DNA from: JAYOEY01 sp038120295
GTDB taxonomy: Bacteria; Pseudomonadota; Alphaproteobacteria; MPNO01; UBA2964
Reading direction: 5' to 3'
DNA: 64,000 bases
Assembly: GCA_038120295.1 (NCBI GenBank)
Contig: JAYOLL010000010.1
Coordinates: 40,999 to 104,998 of the forward strand
Shown piece after piece: positions 16,430-24,817 of this stretch (position 1 is the stretch's first letter; each line of letters opens with the position of its first letter). The translations under genes and the position numbers were made by a program. The notes beneath the pieces are model-generated. The model did not search any database. It had not been told where the DNA came from and worked only from the letters and a program-made list of their open reading frames with translations.

Positions 16430-17683
16430 TCAGGCGGAACCGTCTCCGCTGTCGCTTCGGTCGATGATTCTTGAAGTCGGGAAAGTCACCGTGACGACGG
16501 TCCCGACTCCCGGTTCGCTCTTGAGATCGAATGTCGCCCCATGCAGTTCCGCCAGTGCACGGGACAGGGGAAGGCCGAGCCCGGTGCCCTCGCGGGACCG
16601 CGTCATCGTATTCTCCACCTGACCGAAAACGGTCATGACTCTGGGAATGTCCTCGCGAGCGATGCCGATACCCGTATCGGCGACCTCGAGGATGAATCCG
16701 GCGACCGGGCGGCAATAGGCGGAAATCGAGACCGAGCCGCCCCTGTCGGTGAACTTGATCGCGTTGGCCGCCAGGTTGAGCAGGATCTGTCGAATTTTTC
16801 GTGCTTCGGCGACCAGATGCGGCAGCTCTTCCGCCAGTTCAGTACGGAGCGACACACCTGCCCGGTCGGCCTGTTCGCGGAGCATCCGGGCGACCGACCG
16901 AATGGCGGTTTCGACGTCGACCTCATCTTCCTGAAGGTCCGAAACGCCGGCCTCGAATCTGGAATAATCAAGAATGTCGTTGATCAGGTCGAGCAGGTGG
17001 ATGCCCGACATGTGAATGTCGGATGCGTATTCGAGATATTTTCTGCTTCCGACCGGCCCGAAAGTCTGTTCGCTTATGATTTCGGAAAAACCGATAATCG
17101 CATTCAGCGGGGTCCGGAACTCATGGCTGACATTGGACAGGAATTCGGCCTTAACCCGGCCGGCCTCTTCCGCCATAGCACGTGCCCGTTCAAGCTCATG
17201 CGCGGTTTCAAACAGTATGCTGGAGCGAGCTTCCAGTTTGCGCTTTGTCTTCAGGGCGTCCTCAAGGTCGGTCGAGAGCGCGTTGAGCCGCACCTGAAGG
17301 GTCTCTGCTGTTCCTTTCAGGTCCGTGACATCGACGGCGAGCGCATTAAACCGCCGACCGTCGTCCGAGCTGGTTATCGACAGGCGCATCCATCGTTCGC
17401 CCGTGCTCGGCGCCGCATAGCGTACGTCCAGAACGAATGAACCCGTTCCTGTTGTCCCGTCGAGTTTTCGGAGTAGCGCATTCCGGTCTTTACGATGCAG
17501 CCGCTGGAGCAGTTTCAGAAGCCTGAACCGGGACCTGCCGTTGCCGTCCACGGGACGGCCATCTGTATCGATTTCGAAAAAGCCGTTTTCGTCGACGCCC
17601 CAGGAGGCGCTTATCGGAGGCAGGGTGGTTGCAGCCCGGGCGCGGTAAATGGACTCTTCGCCGCCTCCCGGGTCGTCGGTCAC
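16430..17683 (-). CDS. Soluble PleC-like sensor histidine kinase
   Basis: A 417-residue cytosolic histidine kinase with no membrane segment. An N-terminal PAS-like region (about residues 20-120, ending in VDVTDLKG) is followed by a coiled coil (about 125-170), the H-box FLSNVSHEFRTPLN near 183, then the N-box RQILLNLAANAIKF, DTGIGI and GTGLGLPL. The segment KYLEYASDIHMSGIHLLDLIND is typical of alphaproteobacterial PleC/PdhS-like kinases. It starts with GTG inside the stop of the Sel1 gene (GTGA overlap at 17680-17683), implying coupled translation. No response regulator is nearby. Confidence 0.92.
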   Translation of the reverse strand: MTDDPGGGEESIYRARAATTLPPISASWGVDENGFFEIDTDGRPVDGNGRSRFRLLKLLQRLHRKDRNALLRKLDGTTGTGSFVLDVRYAAPSTGERWMRLSITSSDDGRRFNALAVDVTDLKGTAETLQVRLNALSTDLEDALKTKRKLEARSSILFETAHELERARAMAEEAGRVKAEFLSNVSHEFRTPLNAIIGFSEIISEQTFGPVGSRKYLEYASDIHMSGIHLLDLINDILDYSRFEAGVSDLQEDEVDVETAIRSVARMLREQADRAGVSLRTELAEELPHLVAEARKIRQILLNLAANAIKFTDRGGSVSISAYCRPVAGFILEVADTGIGIAREDIPRVMTVFGQVENTMTRSREGTGLGLPLSRALAELHGATFDLKSEPGVGTVVTVTFPTSRIIDRSDSGDGSA

Positions 17684-18420
17684 GCCGCGCTTCCGACGTC
17701 CGATGCTGCTGTCCTGGCGTCGTTGGCGCTCTCCGCCCGGACCGGCACGTGGTCGGGAGCCGCCGCTGCCGTTTGCGCCTGGAGCCTTTCTTCCGGCGTC
17801 ATCGCATCCTGGGCTACCTTTCGCGCGGCGAGCGCCGCCTTACGCGATTTTGCCGGCAACCCGTTGCGGAGGGCCCGTGAAATCCAGACGAAGGCCGCCA
17901 GCGGGTCCGTGCCGGTTCCCTTGCCGTCCCGGAGCATCATGCCGTAGACGAACTGGGAACTGGCGTCGCCCAGACAGGCTGCTTTCTCGTACCAGTGCGC
18001 CGCCATAGACAGATCCTTCGGCACAGCAGTGCCGCGAGCATGGAGGTTTCCCAGCGACACCATCGCAGCCCGATGCCCTGCCGTTGCCGCCTGCGTCAGA
18101 AGCTCGACTGCCTTTCCCGTGTTTTCTCCTGCCATCTCTGCGTCCATCCCCCGCGACAGGAGCAGCTTCCCCAGCCGGTAGCGCGCTTCGACCGAACCGC
18201 CGCCGAATGCTCTCCTGTACCAGACGGCCGCTTCCTCTGAATTGGAAGGAACTCCGTTTCCGAGGCGATACATCTCGGCCATTTCCAGCTGCGCTTCGAC
18301 ATCGCCATTCGCGGCCCTCCTGGCGCGCTTAATCATGGAGTCCGTAAAGCTCTCTGGGAAGAGCATTTCCCGAGAAATTTTCAACTTTTGCGTCCCTCGC
18401 GGTTTGAGAGGACGCATCAT
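17680..18420 (-). CDS. Sel1-repeat protein
   Basis: A 246-residue protein with about four Sel1-like (TPR-related) repeats between residues 35 and 180, each with the pattern A-LG-Y--G-GV--D---A--WY--A. No signal peptide is seen. Sel1 proteins are scaffolds for signalling or envelope complexes. Its gene is coupled by a 4-bp overlap to the kinase at 16430-17683, so it probably works with that kinase. The frame is open 267 nt further upstream, but that would overlap the divergent gene at 18520; the ATG at 18420 (MMRPLKPRG) is the better start. The C-terminal tail after residue 200 is Ala-rich and low in complexity. Confidence 0.8.
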   Translation of the reverse strand: MMRPLKPRGTQKLKISREMLFPESFTDSMIKRARRAANGDVEAQLEMAEMYRLGNGVPSNSEEAAVWYRRAFGGGSVEARYRLGKLLLSRGMDAEMAGENTGKAVELLTQAATAGHRAAMVSLGNLHARGTAVPKDLSMAAHWYEKAACLGDASSQFVYGMMLRDGKGTGTDPLAAFVWISRALRNGLPAKSRKAALAARKVAQDAMTPEERLQAQTAAAAPDHVPVRAESANDARTAASDVGSAA

Positions 18421-18519
18421 AAGAGACCGGCCTTGTCGGTTGGTTAATAGTCCTTCCCTGAGTTTACCCTCCGTAAACACCGTGGTGGTAGTCAATGGGC
18501 ACGCCTGTCGAGGACGAAG

Positions 18520-18972
18520 ATGGATTTTTTCGGAACAGCAAAGAAGATCGTGTGCAGCATCATCGCGACGGCCCTGGCGATGACAGTCGCCGCGGTCGAG
18601 GGATTGCTGCCGCACAGGCCGGACTGGCTGGAGCGCGTCGCCAACCTCGCGGATACCCTGAAATCGGTCTACGAGACCGGTGGTCATCCCGACGTCTCGC
18701 CCGGTTCCCCGAGGGATTCCGGAGAGGCCGCGCCCGAGTTCGATCAGAGCCGGTTGCTCCTTGCCTACACAGAGCTCTGGGAGTTCGTTCAGGAGTTGCG
18801 AAATGATGGGCTGTCGCTCGATGACGAGTTCTGCGACCGGATCGAACGGGAATGGTCCGTAACCACCCTGCTCACCTATCTCCGGAGCGCCGACCGGACC
18901 CTACGCGATCATGCGAACACGAAGCTGGTTTCGGCATCCGCCGTTATGTCTCCGCCACAGAACGGCGACTGA
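18520..18972 (+). CDS. Hypothetical protein with N-terminal hydrophobic helix
   Basis: A 150-residue protein I do not recognise. Residues 8-30 form a hydrophobic helix (IVCSIIATALAMTVAAV) that may anchor it to the membrane. Residues 60-75 are Pro/Ser-rich, and residues 78-130 are acidic and helical (LLLAYTELWEFVQELRNDG). It is divergent from the Sel1-kinase pair with 99 bp between starts, so it may be co-regulated or a sensor partner. It is followed by 106 bp before the next gene. Its codon use resembles its neighbours, which supports a real gene, but the evidence is modest. Confidence 0.55.
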   Translation: MDFFGTAKKIVCSIIATALAMTVAAVEGLLPHRPDWLERVANLADTLKSVYETGGHPDVSPGSPRDSGEAAPEFDQSRLLLAYTELWEFVQELRNDGLSLDDEFCDRIEREWSVTTLLTYLRSADRTLRDHANTKLVSASAVMSPPQNGD

Positions 18973-19078
18973 TCCCGAAAGTCCGGTTTGCGGTAAATTT
19001 CGGAAGTTTCCATCGGCCCGAAAATTGATCTAGTGTCCCCGCCGACCGTCGCCGGGGCGGTCGCAACGGGGCGTGATT

Positions 19079-20146
19079 ATGAAACTGCTGATTTTACCGG
19101 GCGACGGGATCGGGCCGGAAATCGTCGATGTCGCCAGAAAAGCTCTGGCTGCGCTGAATGACCGTTTTGCGCTGGGGCTGATATTCGAAACCGAGGAAAT
19201 CGGCCTGGCCCGACTCGAGGCGGCCGGTTCCACCCTGCCCGAAAGCGTGCAGGACAAAATGCGCGCTGCAGACGGCATTGTACTCGGCCCGGTATCGACC
19301 CATGCCTATCCGCATTCTTCAGAAGGCGGCATAAACGTTTCCGCCTGGTCCCGTACCCGGCTCGACCTTTATGCCAATATCCGGCCGAGCGCAGTCAGGC
19401 ACGGCGTTCCCGCGCACGTGCCGGCCATGGACCTGGTGATCGTCCGCGAGAATACAGAAGGCTTCTATGCCGACCGCAACATGGCCTGGGGCACCGGCGA
19501 GTTCATGCCGACGAAAGACGTTGCCCTCGCTGTCGGCAAGGCGACGCGCGAAGGGTGCCGCCGCATTGCGGCTGCAGCGTGCGAGCTCACCATGCGGCGG
19601 AACCGGCGGCTGACGATCGTCCACAAGGCGAACGTACTGACCAGGTATAGCGGCCTGTTTCTGGAGACCGCGCGCGAGGTGGCGAACGCTTACCCCGATA
19701 TTGAGGTCGACGACGTGATCGTCGATGCGATGGCGGCGCTTCTGGTGCGCGAGCCCGAGCGGTTCGATGTGATTGTGACCAGCAACATGTTCGGCGACAT
19801 CCTGTCCGACGAGGCGGCGGAACTGGCCGGCGGGCTGGGCCTTGCTGCATCGCTCAACGCCGGCGACGATCACGCGGTGGCGCAGGCGGCGCATGGTTCC
19901 GCTCCGGACATCGCCGGTCAGGACATCGCCAACCCGGCCGCGATTCTGCATTCGACGGCGATGCTGCTTGAGCATCTCGGCGCGAGGATCGGCGATAACG
20001 GCCTTGCTGAGGCCGCCAGATGCCTGGCGGACGGGACCGATGAAGTCCTGGCCCATGACGCGACGCGGACGAAGGATCTGGGCGGGCAGGGCGGCACCAG
20101 GGCGTTCGGCGACGCCCTGGTCCGGAGGATTGCCTCTGAAGGCTAG
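19079..20146 (+). CDS. Isocitrate/isopropylmalate dehydrogenase family protein
   Basis: A 355-residue beta-decarboxylating dehydrogenase. Seen: LPGDGIGPEIV, the substrate loop with Arg residues in ANIRPS, VRENTEGFYADR, the Lys in IVHKANV, and the metal Asp cluster FGDILSDEAAELAGGLG. HGSAPDIAGQ is the adenine-binding part. The VRENTEG form is common in tartrate/isopropylmalate-like relatives. The ATG at 19079 is preceded by GGGG 7 nt upstream; a GTG at 19073 is less likely. It could be a LeuB paralogue, but the LeuC/LeuD genes of this window are 13 kb away, so a metabolic pairing is only a guess. Its end overlaps by 4 bp the convergent PCuAC gene. Confidence 0.88.
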   Translation: MKLLILPGDGIGPEIVDVARKALAALNDRFALGLIFETEEIGLARLEAAGSTLPESVQDKMRAADGIVLGPVSTHAYPHSSEGGINVSAWSRTRLDLYANIRPSAVRHGVPAHVPAMDLVIVRENTEGFYADRNMAWGTGEFMPTKDVALAVGKATREGCRRIAAAACELTMRRNRRLTIVHKANVLTRYSGLFLETAREVANAYPDIEVDDVIVDAMAALLVREPERFDVIVTSNMFGDILSDEAAELAGGLGLAASLNAGDDHAVAQAAHGSAPDIAGQDIANPAAILHSTAMLLEHLGARIGDNGLAEAARCLADGTDEVLAHDATRTKDLGGQGGTRAFGDALVRRIASEG

Positions 20147-20700
20147 TGCTTGTGGCCCCGATGCATGCCGCTGTCGTGCATGCCGCCGCCTTTCATGTTG
20201 CCGTGCGGTTTCATCGCGCCGATCTTGCCGACCTTGACCGGAATTTCGATTTCTCCGGCCTTTTCGAACACGAAGGTGACCGGGAAGGTCTCACCTTCGA
20301 TCAGCTTTTTATGTAGCCCCAGTAGCATGATGTGATAGCCGCCGGGCTTCATCAGGATGGTTTCGCCCGGCGAGAGGGCGATGCCGTCTTTGACGCGCCT
20401 CATCCTCATCACGGTGCCTTCCATGATGTGGGTATGGATCTCGACGTTCCTCGCGACCGGCGATTTTGCGTCGATCAGGCGATCGATTGCTGCGCCCTTA
20501 TTGACCAGTTGCGCGTATGCAGCGCCATTCCCACCGACCGATGCGCGCGCCCAGGGGGCCTCGATGGCAATGTTACCTGCCATGGTTTTTATCTGGTTCG
20601 ACGGCATGCTCTGGTCCTTATGACCGTGCATGGGCTGGGCATGGGCCGACGACAGCGTCAGCATGACGGCGGCTACCGTCAGGATTGTCATTGTTTTCAT
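20143..20700 (-). CDS. PCuAC copper chaperone
   Basis: A 185-residue periplasmic copper chaperone of the PCu(A)C family, which loads the CuA site of cytochrome c oxidase. A signal peptide ends AHA near residue 21. The copper site is seen as HTHIME plus VMRMR near residues 93-104 and GGYHIML about 20 residues later, giving the H-Mx10-Mx21-HxM pattern. The C-terminal 20 residues are rich in Met and His (KGGGMHDSGMHRGHKH), a likely second copper-binding tail. The gene follows the DUF2946 gene by 61 bp on the same strand. Confidence 0.93.
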   Translation of the reverse strand: MKTMTILTVAAVMLTLSSAHAQPMHGHKDQSMPSNQIKTMAGNIAIEAPWARASVGGNGAAYAQLVNKGAAIDRLIDAKSPVARNVEIHTHIMEGTVMRMRRVKDGIALSPGETILMKPGGYHIMLLGLHKKLIEGETFPVTFVFEKAGEIEIPVKVGKIGAMKPHGNMKGGGMHDSGMHRGHKH

Positions 20701-20761
20701 ATCCGATCTCTCTGTTTTCCGGCAGGCGCGCCGGGCGTTTCAAAAAAAGGTGGCGAGATCG

Positions 20762-21133
20762 TCAGACGGGTGGGCCTCGCGCCTCTTGCGGCGAGTAACC
20801 GGATTTTTGCGAAAGTCGGTTGTCGGTCGCCCGAAATGCGGGATCGTTTTGGGTCGCATCCTGTGCTTCCCGAGGGGCCTCGATTGACGGCAGGGCGGTC
20901 GCCAGGGGAAGCGGGCAAATCTTGCAATGTTCGCCGAGATCTCCCTGTTCCACTGGGCTCCCGGTGCCAGGCAGAGGCGCTGTCATCGTGCCGCCAGTGG
21001 CAAGGCAGTAGACAATTTTGCCATGCGTGGCCGTAGCCGGTTCTGCTACGGCCCAGCCAGCCGGCAGCAACGTATTGAGCAACACTGCCAGGATAGCGAA
21101 GAATGCGCGCAGGGTTGGAGGACGTGCAGTCAT
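20762..21133 (-). CDS. DUF2946-like exported protein
   Basis: A 123-residue exported protein with an N-terminal hydrophobic segment (AFFAILAVLLNTLLPAGWA). It has a Cys-x-x-Cys (EHCKICP) near residue 70 and a single upstream Cys (YCLATGG), as in DUF2946 proteins, small periplasmic proteins often found beside copper genes. The direct neighbour is the PCuAC gene, 61 bp downstream, which supports a metal-related role. The C-terminal 35 residues have no pattern. It lies 38 bp after the molybdenum hydroxylase gene and may be at the end of that transcript. Confidence 0.65.
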   Translation of the reverse strand: MTARPPTLRAFFAILAVLLNTLLPAGWAVAEPATATHGKIVYCLATGGTMTAPLPGTGSPVEQGDLGEHCKICPLPLATALPSIEAPREAQDATQNDPAFRATDNRLSQKSGYSPQEARGPPV

Positions 21134-21171
21134 GGGTAAAGGCTATGGTCAGGTCTGCCCGGAAACAACCG

Positions 21172-23919
21172 TTAGCCGGAGCCTGCGGCCTGGGCCAGTA
21201 TCGCAGCGCGCAGCCGGTCCGGCGTGCAGGGCGCACGCAGGACGCGCACGCCTGTTGCATGGTGGATCGCGCCGAAGATCGCAGGCGCCGTGGCGCACAG
21301 CGAGGGTTCGCCGATACCTTTTGCGCCCCACGGCCCGGTCGGTTCCGGGTCCTCAATGATGTAACTCCGGATCGGCGGAACATCGCCGATGGTGGGCATC
21401 AGGTAATCGTGCAGGTTTTCGGTCCTGCCCGGCACGAATTCCTCCATCAGGGCGAACCCCAGCCCCTGCGCAATTCCACCCTCGATCTGGCCCTCCACCT
21501 GCTGCGGGTTCAGCGCTTTCCCGACATCGTGCGCCGCGGCCATGCGAAGGACCTTGACCGTGCCAAGCTCGATATCGACCTCGACTTCCGCGATCTGCGC
21601 CGCGAAGCCGTATGTCGCGTAGGGCTTGCCCTGTCCGTTTTCATCGAGCGGTTCGGTAGGCGGGTCGAAATAACCTTCGCCGGTCAGCACGTCGCCATTT
21701 TCGGCGGGCGCGAGCGAAGACAGGTCGAGCCTGCGAGACCCTGCGTCATCTTTCACGGTCAGGCCGCCGTCTTCGCAGATGATGGACGCGTTGTCCCCGA
21801 CATTGGCAAGGCGCAGGATCTGCGCGCGCAGATCCTCGCCGGCGCGCTTTGCGGCGTTGCCGGATACATAGGCCTGCCGGGAAGCGGAGCTCTTTCCGGC
21901 GTCGGCGGTCAGGTCGGTGTCGCCCCACACCAGATCGATGTCGGCCATGGCGATGCCAAGCCCGTCGGCGGCGGCCTGCACCATCGTCGTATTGGTGCCC
22001 TGGCCGATATCCTGCGCCCCCGAATAGAGCGTGATCCTGCCGTCGGTGGAAACGCCGATCCGCATGGTCGAGGGGTTGGCGAGCGAGGTGTTGCCGCAGC
22101 CGTACCACATGCAGCCTACCCCGACGCCACGGCGTAATGCTCCATCAGCGGCGCTGTTGAATTTTTCAGCTGCCGAGCGCCAGTCCTGCCAGTCGCCGCG
22201 CAGGGATTCGAGGCACTGGTCCAGGCCGGCGCTTTCCAGCGACTGGCCGGTGGCGGTCGGCTGACCCTTGCGGATCGCGTTCCTGAGTCTGAACTCCAGC
22301 GGATCGATACCGCACTCTTCGGCCATCATGTCCATGCAGGCGTCGTGCGCGATGGCGGCCTGCGGCACGCCGAAACCCCGGAAGGCGCCGGCCGGTGTTT
22401 CGTGAGCGAAATACGCATGCGATGCGGCATGGACGTTCGGGACGAAGTAGGGGCCCGTTGCGTGGATCGGCACGCGGTCTTTTACCGTCAGTCCCCAGGA
22501 AACATAGGCGCCCGTATTGAACAGCCCGTCGAAGCTGAAGCCCTGCAGGTTTCCGTCCCTGTCGCACCCGTAGCGGGCCGTGATGCGCGCCGGGTGACGT
22601 TTCGATGTCACCGCCATCGATTCGATCCGGTTCCAAATGCAACGCACCGGCCGGTCGAGCAGCCAGGCGGCGAGCGCCAGCAGCGGCTGGACTGACAGGT
22701 CAAGCTTGCCGCCGAACCCGCCGCCGCAGGCGGTCGGGATAATACGGATGTCCGCGGGCGCGATCCCCATGATCTGCGCCACCTCGTCGCGGTCCATGTA
22801 GGGAGTCTGGGTGGACACGATAATTTCGATCCGGTCGCCGACGCGTCGCGCCCATCCCGCTTCCGGCTCGATATAGGCATGCTCCACGAAGCCGGTTTCC
22901 ACATCGCAGGAAACGACGATATCGGCTGACTCCAGCGCGGTATCTGCGTCGCCCTTTACGACCAGCCCGTCAGCAAGAAGGTTGTCGGGCCAGTCGGGCT
23001 GCACCGCAACTGCGCCGTCGGCGCGTGGCGCATCGAATCCCTGAACAGCGTCCAGCACGGTCCATTTTAGCGGCAGATCCTCGTCGCGGATGGAGTCCAC
23101 GGTCTCTCGGTCGCCCACCAGAGCAAGGACGGCCTCTCCCCGATAGCGGACGACACCGTCGGCCAGCACCGGCTGGTCCTTGACGTCGGGATAGACGCCG
23201 TAGCCGTTATTACCCGGTATGTCCGATGCGGTCAGGACCCGGACCAGGCCCGGAAATTTATCCATCAAGGCGCCGGTGTCGCCCAGCGTGAAATGCGCAT
23301 GCCAGTGGGGCGAACGGATCGTGCGCAGCCAGAGGGCGTCACCGAGCGCAGCGTCGGCGCCGTACTTTTCTGCGCCGGACACCTTATCCGCCCCGTCGCG
23401 TTTCGCCGCCCGGGCGCCGACCGCTTCGCCCGGAGGCGGCGTCTCAATGCCCGCATGGTCCGGATTTCCGACATGCAGGACCGCGTCGATAATTTTGCGG
23501 TAGCCGGTGCAGCGGCACAGCACGCCGCCGAGCGCATCTTCGACCTGTTGTTCCGTCGGCCGTTCGACCCGGTCGAGCAGTGATTGCGCCGCCATCAGCA
23601 TGCCGGGCGTGCAAATGCCGCACTGTGCCGCGCCGAACAGGTGGAACGCCTCCTGAAGGGCCGATAGCCCGCCGTTCGCCGCAAGCCCTTCGACCGTCGT
23701 GACCGCGCGGCCTGCCGCCTGCGCCGCCGAAACCATGCAGGAACAGACCTGTTCGCCATCCAGCAGGATTGTGCACGCGCCGCAATCGCCGGCATCGCAG
23801 CCGATCTTCGTGCCTGTCAGGCCAAGTTCTTCGCGCAGCACATGACCGAGCCGCCGCGACGGCGCGGTTTCGACTTCAACCGGCTGGCCGTTTACCGTGA
23901 AAGACAGCCTGTGCGTCAC
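21172..23919 (-). CDS. Fused [2Fe-2S] / molybdopterin-binding subunit of a xanthine dehydrogenase-family enzyme
   Basis: A 915-residue molybdenum hydroxylase in which the CoxS-like and CoxL-like subunits are one chain. Residues 1-150 hold both iron-sulfur sites: Cys41, Cys46, Cys49, Cys61 (plant type) and Cys100, Cys103, Cys135, Cys137. The Mo domain follows with GGGFGGKLD near 400, AFRGFGVPQA near 515, QDIGQGTNT near 640, and GAKGIGEPS near 885, whose Glu is the catalytic base. It would hydroxylate an aldehyde or N-heterocycle. Its GTG start overlaps the TGA of the CoxM-like gene (GTGA at 23916-23919), so FAD and Mo chains are made together. No maturation (XdhC-like) gene is in the window. 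Confidence 0.94.
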   Translation of the reverse strand: MTHRLSFTVNGQPVEVETAPSRRLGHVLREELGLTGTKIGCDAGDCGACTILLDGEQVCSCMVSAAQAAGRAVTTVEGLAANGGLSALQEAFHLFGAAQCGICTPGMLMAAQSLLDRVERPTEQQVEDALGGVLCRCTGYRKIIDAVLHVGNPDHAGIETPPPGEAVGARAAKRDGADKVSGAEKYGADAALGDALWLRTIRSPHWHAHFTLGDTGALMDKFPGLVRVLTASDIPGNNGYGVYPDVKDQPVLADGVVRYRGEAVLALVGDRETVDSIRDEDLPLKWTVLDAVQGFDAPRADGAVAVQPDWPDNLLADGLVVKGDADTALESADIVVSCDVETGFVEHAYIEPEAGWARRVGDRIEIIVSTQTPYMDRDEVAQIMGIAPADIRIIPTACGGGFGGKLDLSVQPLLALAAWLLDRPVRCIWNRIESMAVTSKRHPARITARYGCDRDGNLQGFSFDGLFNTGAYVSWGLTVKDRVPIHATGPYFVPNVHAASHAYFAHETPAGAFRGFGVPQAAIAHDACMDMMAEECGIDPLEFRLRNAIRKGQPTATGQSLESAGLDQCLESLRGDWQDWRSAAEKFNSAADGALRRGVGVGCMWYGCGNTSLANPSTMRIGVSTDGRITLYSGAQDIGQGTNTTMVQAAADGLGIAMADIDLVWGDTDLTADAGKSSASRQAYVSGNAAKRAGEDLRAQILRLANVGDNASIICEDGGLTVKDDAGSRRLDLSSLAPAENGDVLTGEGYFDPPTEPLDENGQGKPYATYGFAAQIAEVEVDIELGTVKVLRMAAAHDVGKALNPQQVEGQIEGGIAQGLGFALMEEFVPGRTENLHDYLMPTIGDVPPIRSYIIEDPEPTGPWGAKGIGEPSLCATAPAIFGAIHHATGVRVLRAPCTPDRLRAAILAQAAGSG

Positions 23920-24758
23920 GCCGTTTCTCCCAATGTCGTCAGGGCGCGGCGGAGCAGCGTCAGCGCCGCATCGAGCCGGTATTCGGCGGTGCCCCGTACA
24001 TCGTCTATAGGAGCGAGGCGCGACAGATGCGCGGGCTCCGCGATGTCCGCCAGCGCGCGCGTGACAGGCTGGCCGACCAGAGCCCGCTCAAGGAGCCGCA
24101 ACCGCTGCGCCTTGGCGGAGCAGGACCCGACGGCGATACGGGCGCTGGCGACATTGCCGTCTTCGCCGCGCGCCAGAACGGCAGCGACCATGGCAATGGA
24201 GATGACCAGATAGCGCCGCGCACCGAGCTTGAGGAACGTACTCGCCGTGTCCCCGCCCGTCTTCGGTACGCGGATCGCAGTGACGATTTCATCCTCCGCG
24301 CGGCGTGTCTGGCGGTTGCTGATGATGAATTTCTCGACCGGGATCGTCGCCGTTCCCCGGACGGACGCCGTCTCGAGTTTCGCGTCCAGCGTCAGCAGAG
24401 GTGGCACGCCGTCCGCTGCCGGCGATGCGTTGCAGATATTTCCGCCGATGGTGCCGGAATTCTGTACCTGAACGCCGCCGATCTCTCGCGCCGCCTGTCT
24501 GAGTCCGTCGAACATCGGCGGCAGGTTAGCCGCACTGAGATCGGACCATGTGGTCAGGGCGCCGATCCGAAAGTGATCGTCGCGTTCGTCGATGCCGCGC
24601 AGACCGTCGATGCGGGAAATATCGAGAATGTCTTCGTCGAACGGTTTTCCGACCCGGGCCGGATAGATGTCCGTGCCGCCGGCAAGTACCGTCAGCCGTC
24701 GCCCGGCCAGTGCGGCGAGTGCGTCGTTAAGATTGGTCGGTTGCAGGTAGTCTCCCAT
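23916..24758 (-). CDS. FAD-binding (CoxM-like) subunit of the molybdenum hydroxylase
   Basis: A 280-residue FAD subunit that passes electrons from the iron-sulfur clusters to the acceptor. Seen: MGDYLQPTNLNDALAAL at the start, the FAD loop VLAGGTDIYPARVG near residue 30, and TIGGNICNASPAAD near 110, the signature of CoxM-type subunits. I place its start at the ATG at 24758. In the sequence as given its frame is continuous with the upstream kinase (see the kinase entry), so a fused product is possible. Its stop overlaps the next start by 4 bp. Confidence 0.9.
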   Translation of the reverse strand: MGDYLQPTNLNDALAALAGRRLTVLAGGTDIYPARVGKPFDEDILDISRIDGLRGIDERDDHFRIGALTTWSDLSAANLPPMFDGLRQAAREIGGVQVQNSGTIGGNICNASPAADGVPPLLTLDAKLETASVRGTATIPVEKFIISNRQTRRAEDEIVTAIRVPKTGGDTASTFLKLGARRYLVISIAMVAAVLARGEDGNVASARIAVGSCSAKAQRLRLLERALVGQPVTRALADIAEPAHLSRLAPIDDVRGTAEYRLDAALTLLRRALTTLGETA

Positions 24759-24817
24759 AGGGAGAGATAATATCGCATTGCGGTCCGGCGGGGGAGTGGG
24801 AACGGCGACCGTTTCCG

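Noticed and set aside
18421..18687. N-terminal extension of the Sel1 protein to 18687
   Set aside because: It would overlap the divergent gene at 18520 and shows no conserved sequence; the ATG at 18420 fits better.
19079..20146. LeuB partner of the LeuCD pair
   Set aside because: It is 13 kb away on a separate transcript, and its motifs fit several related dehydrogenases.
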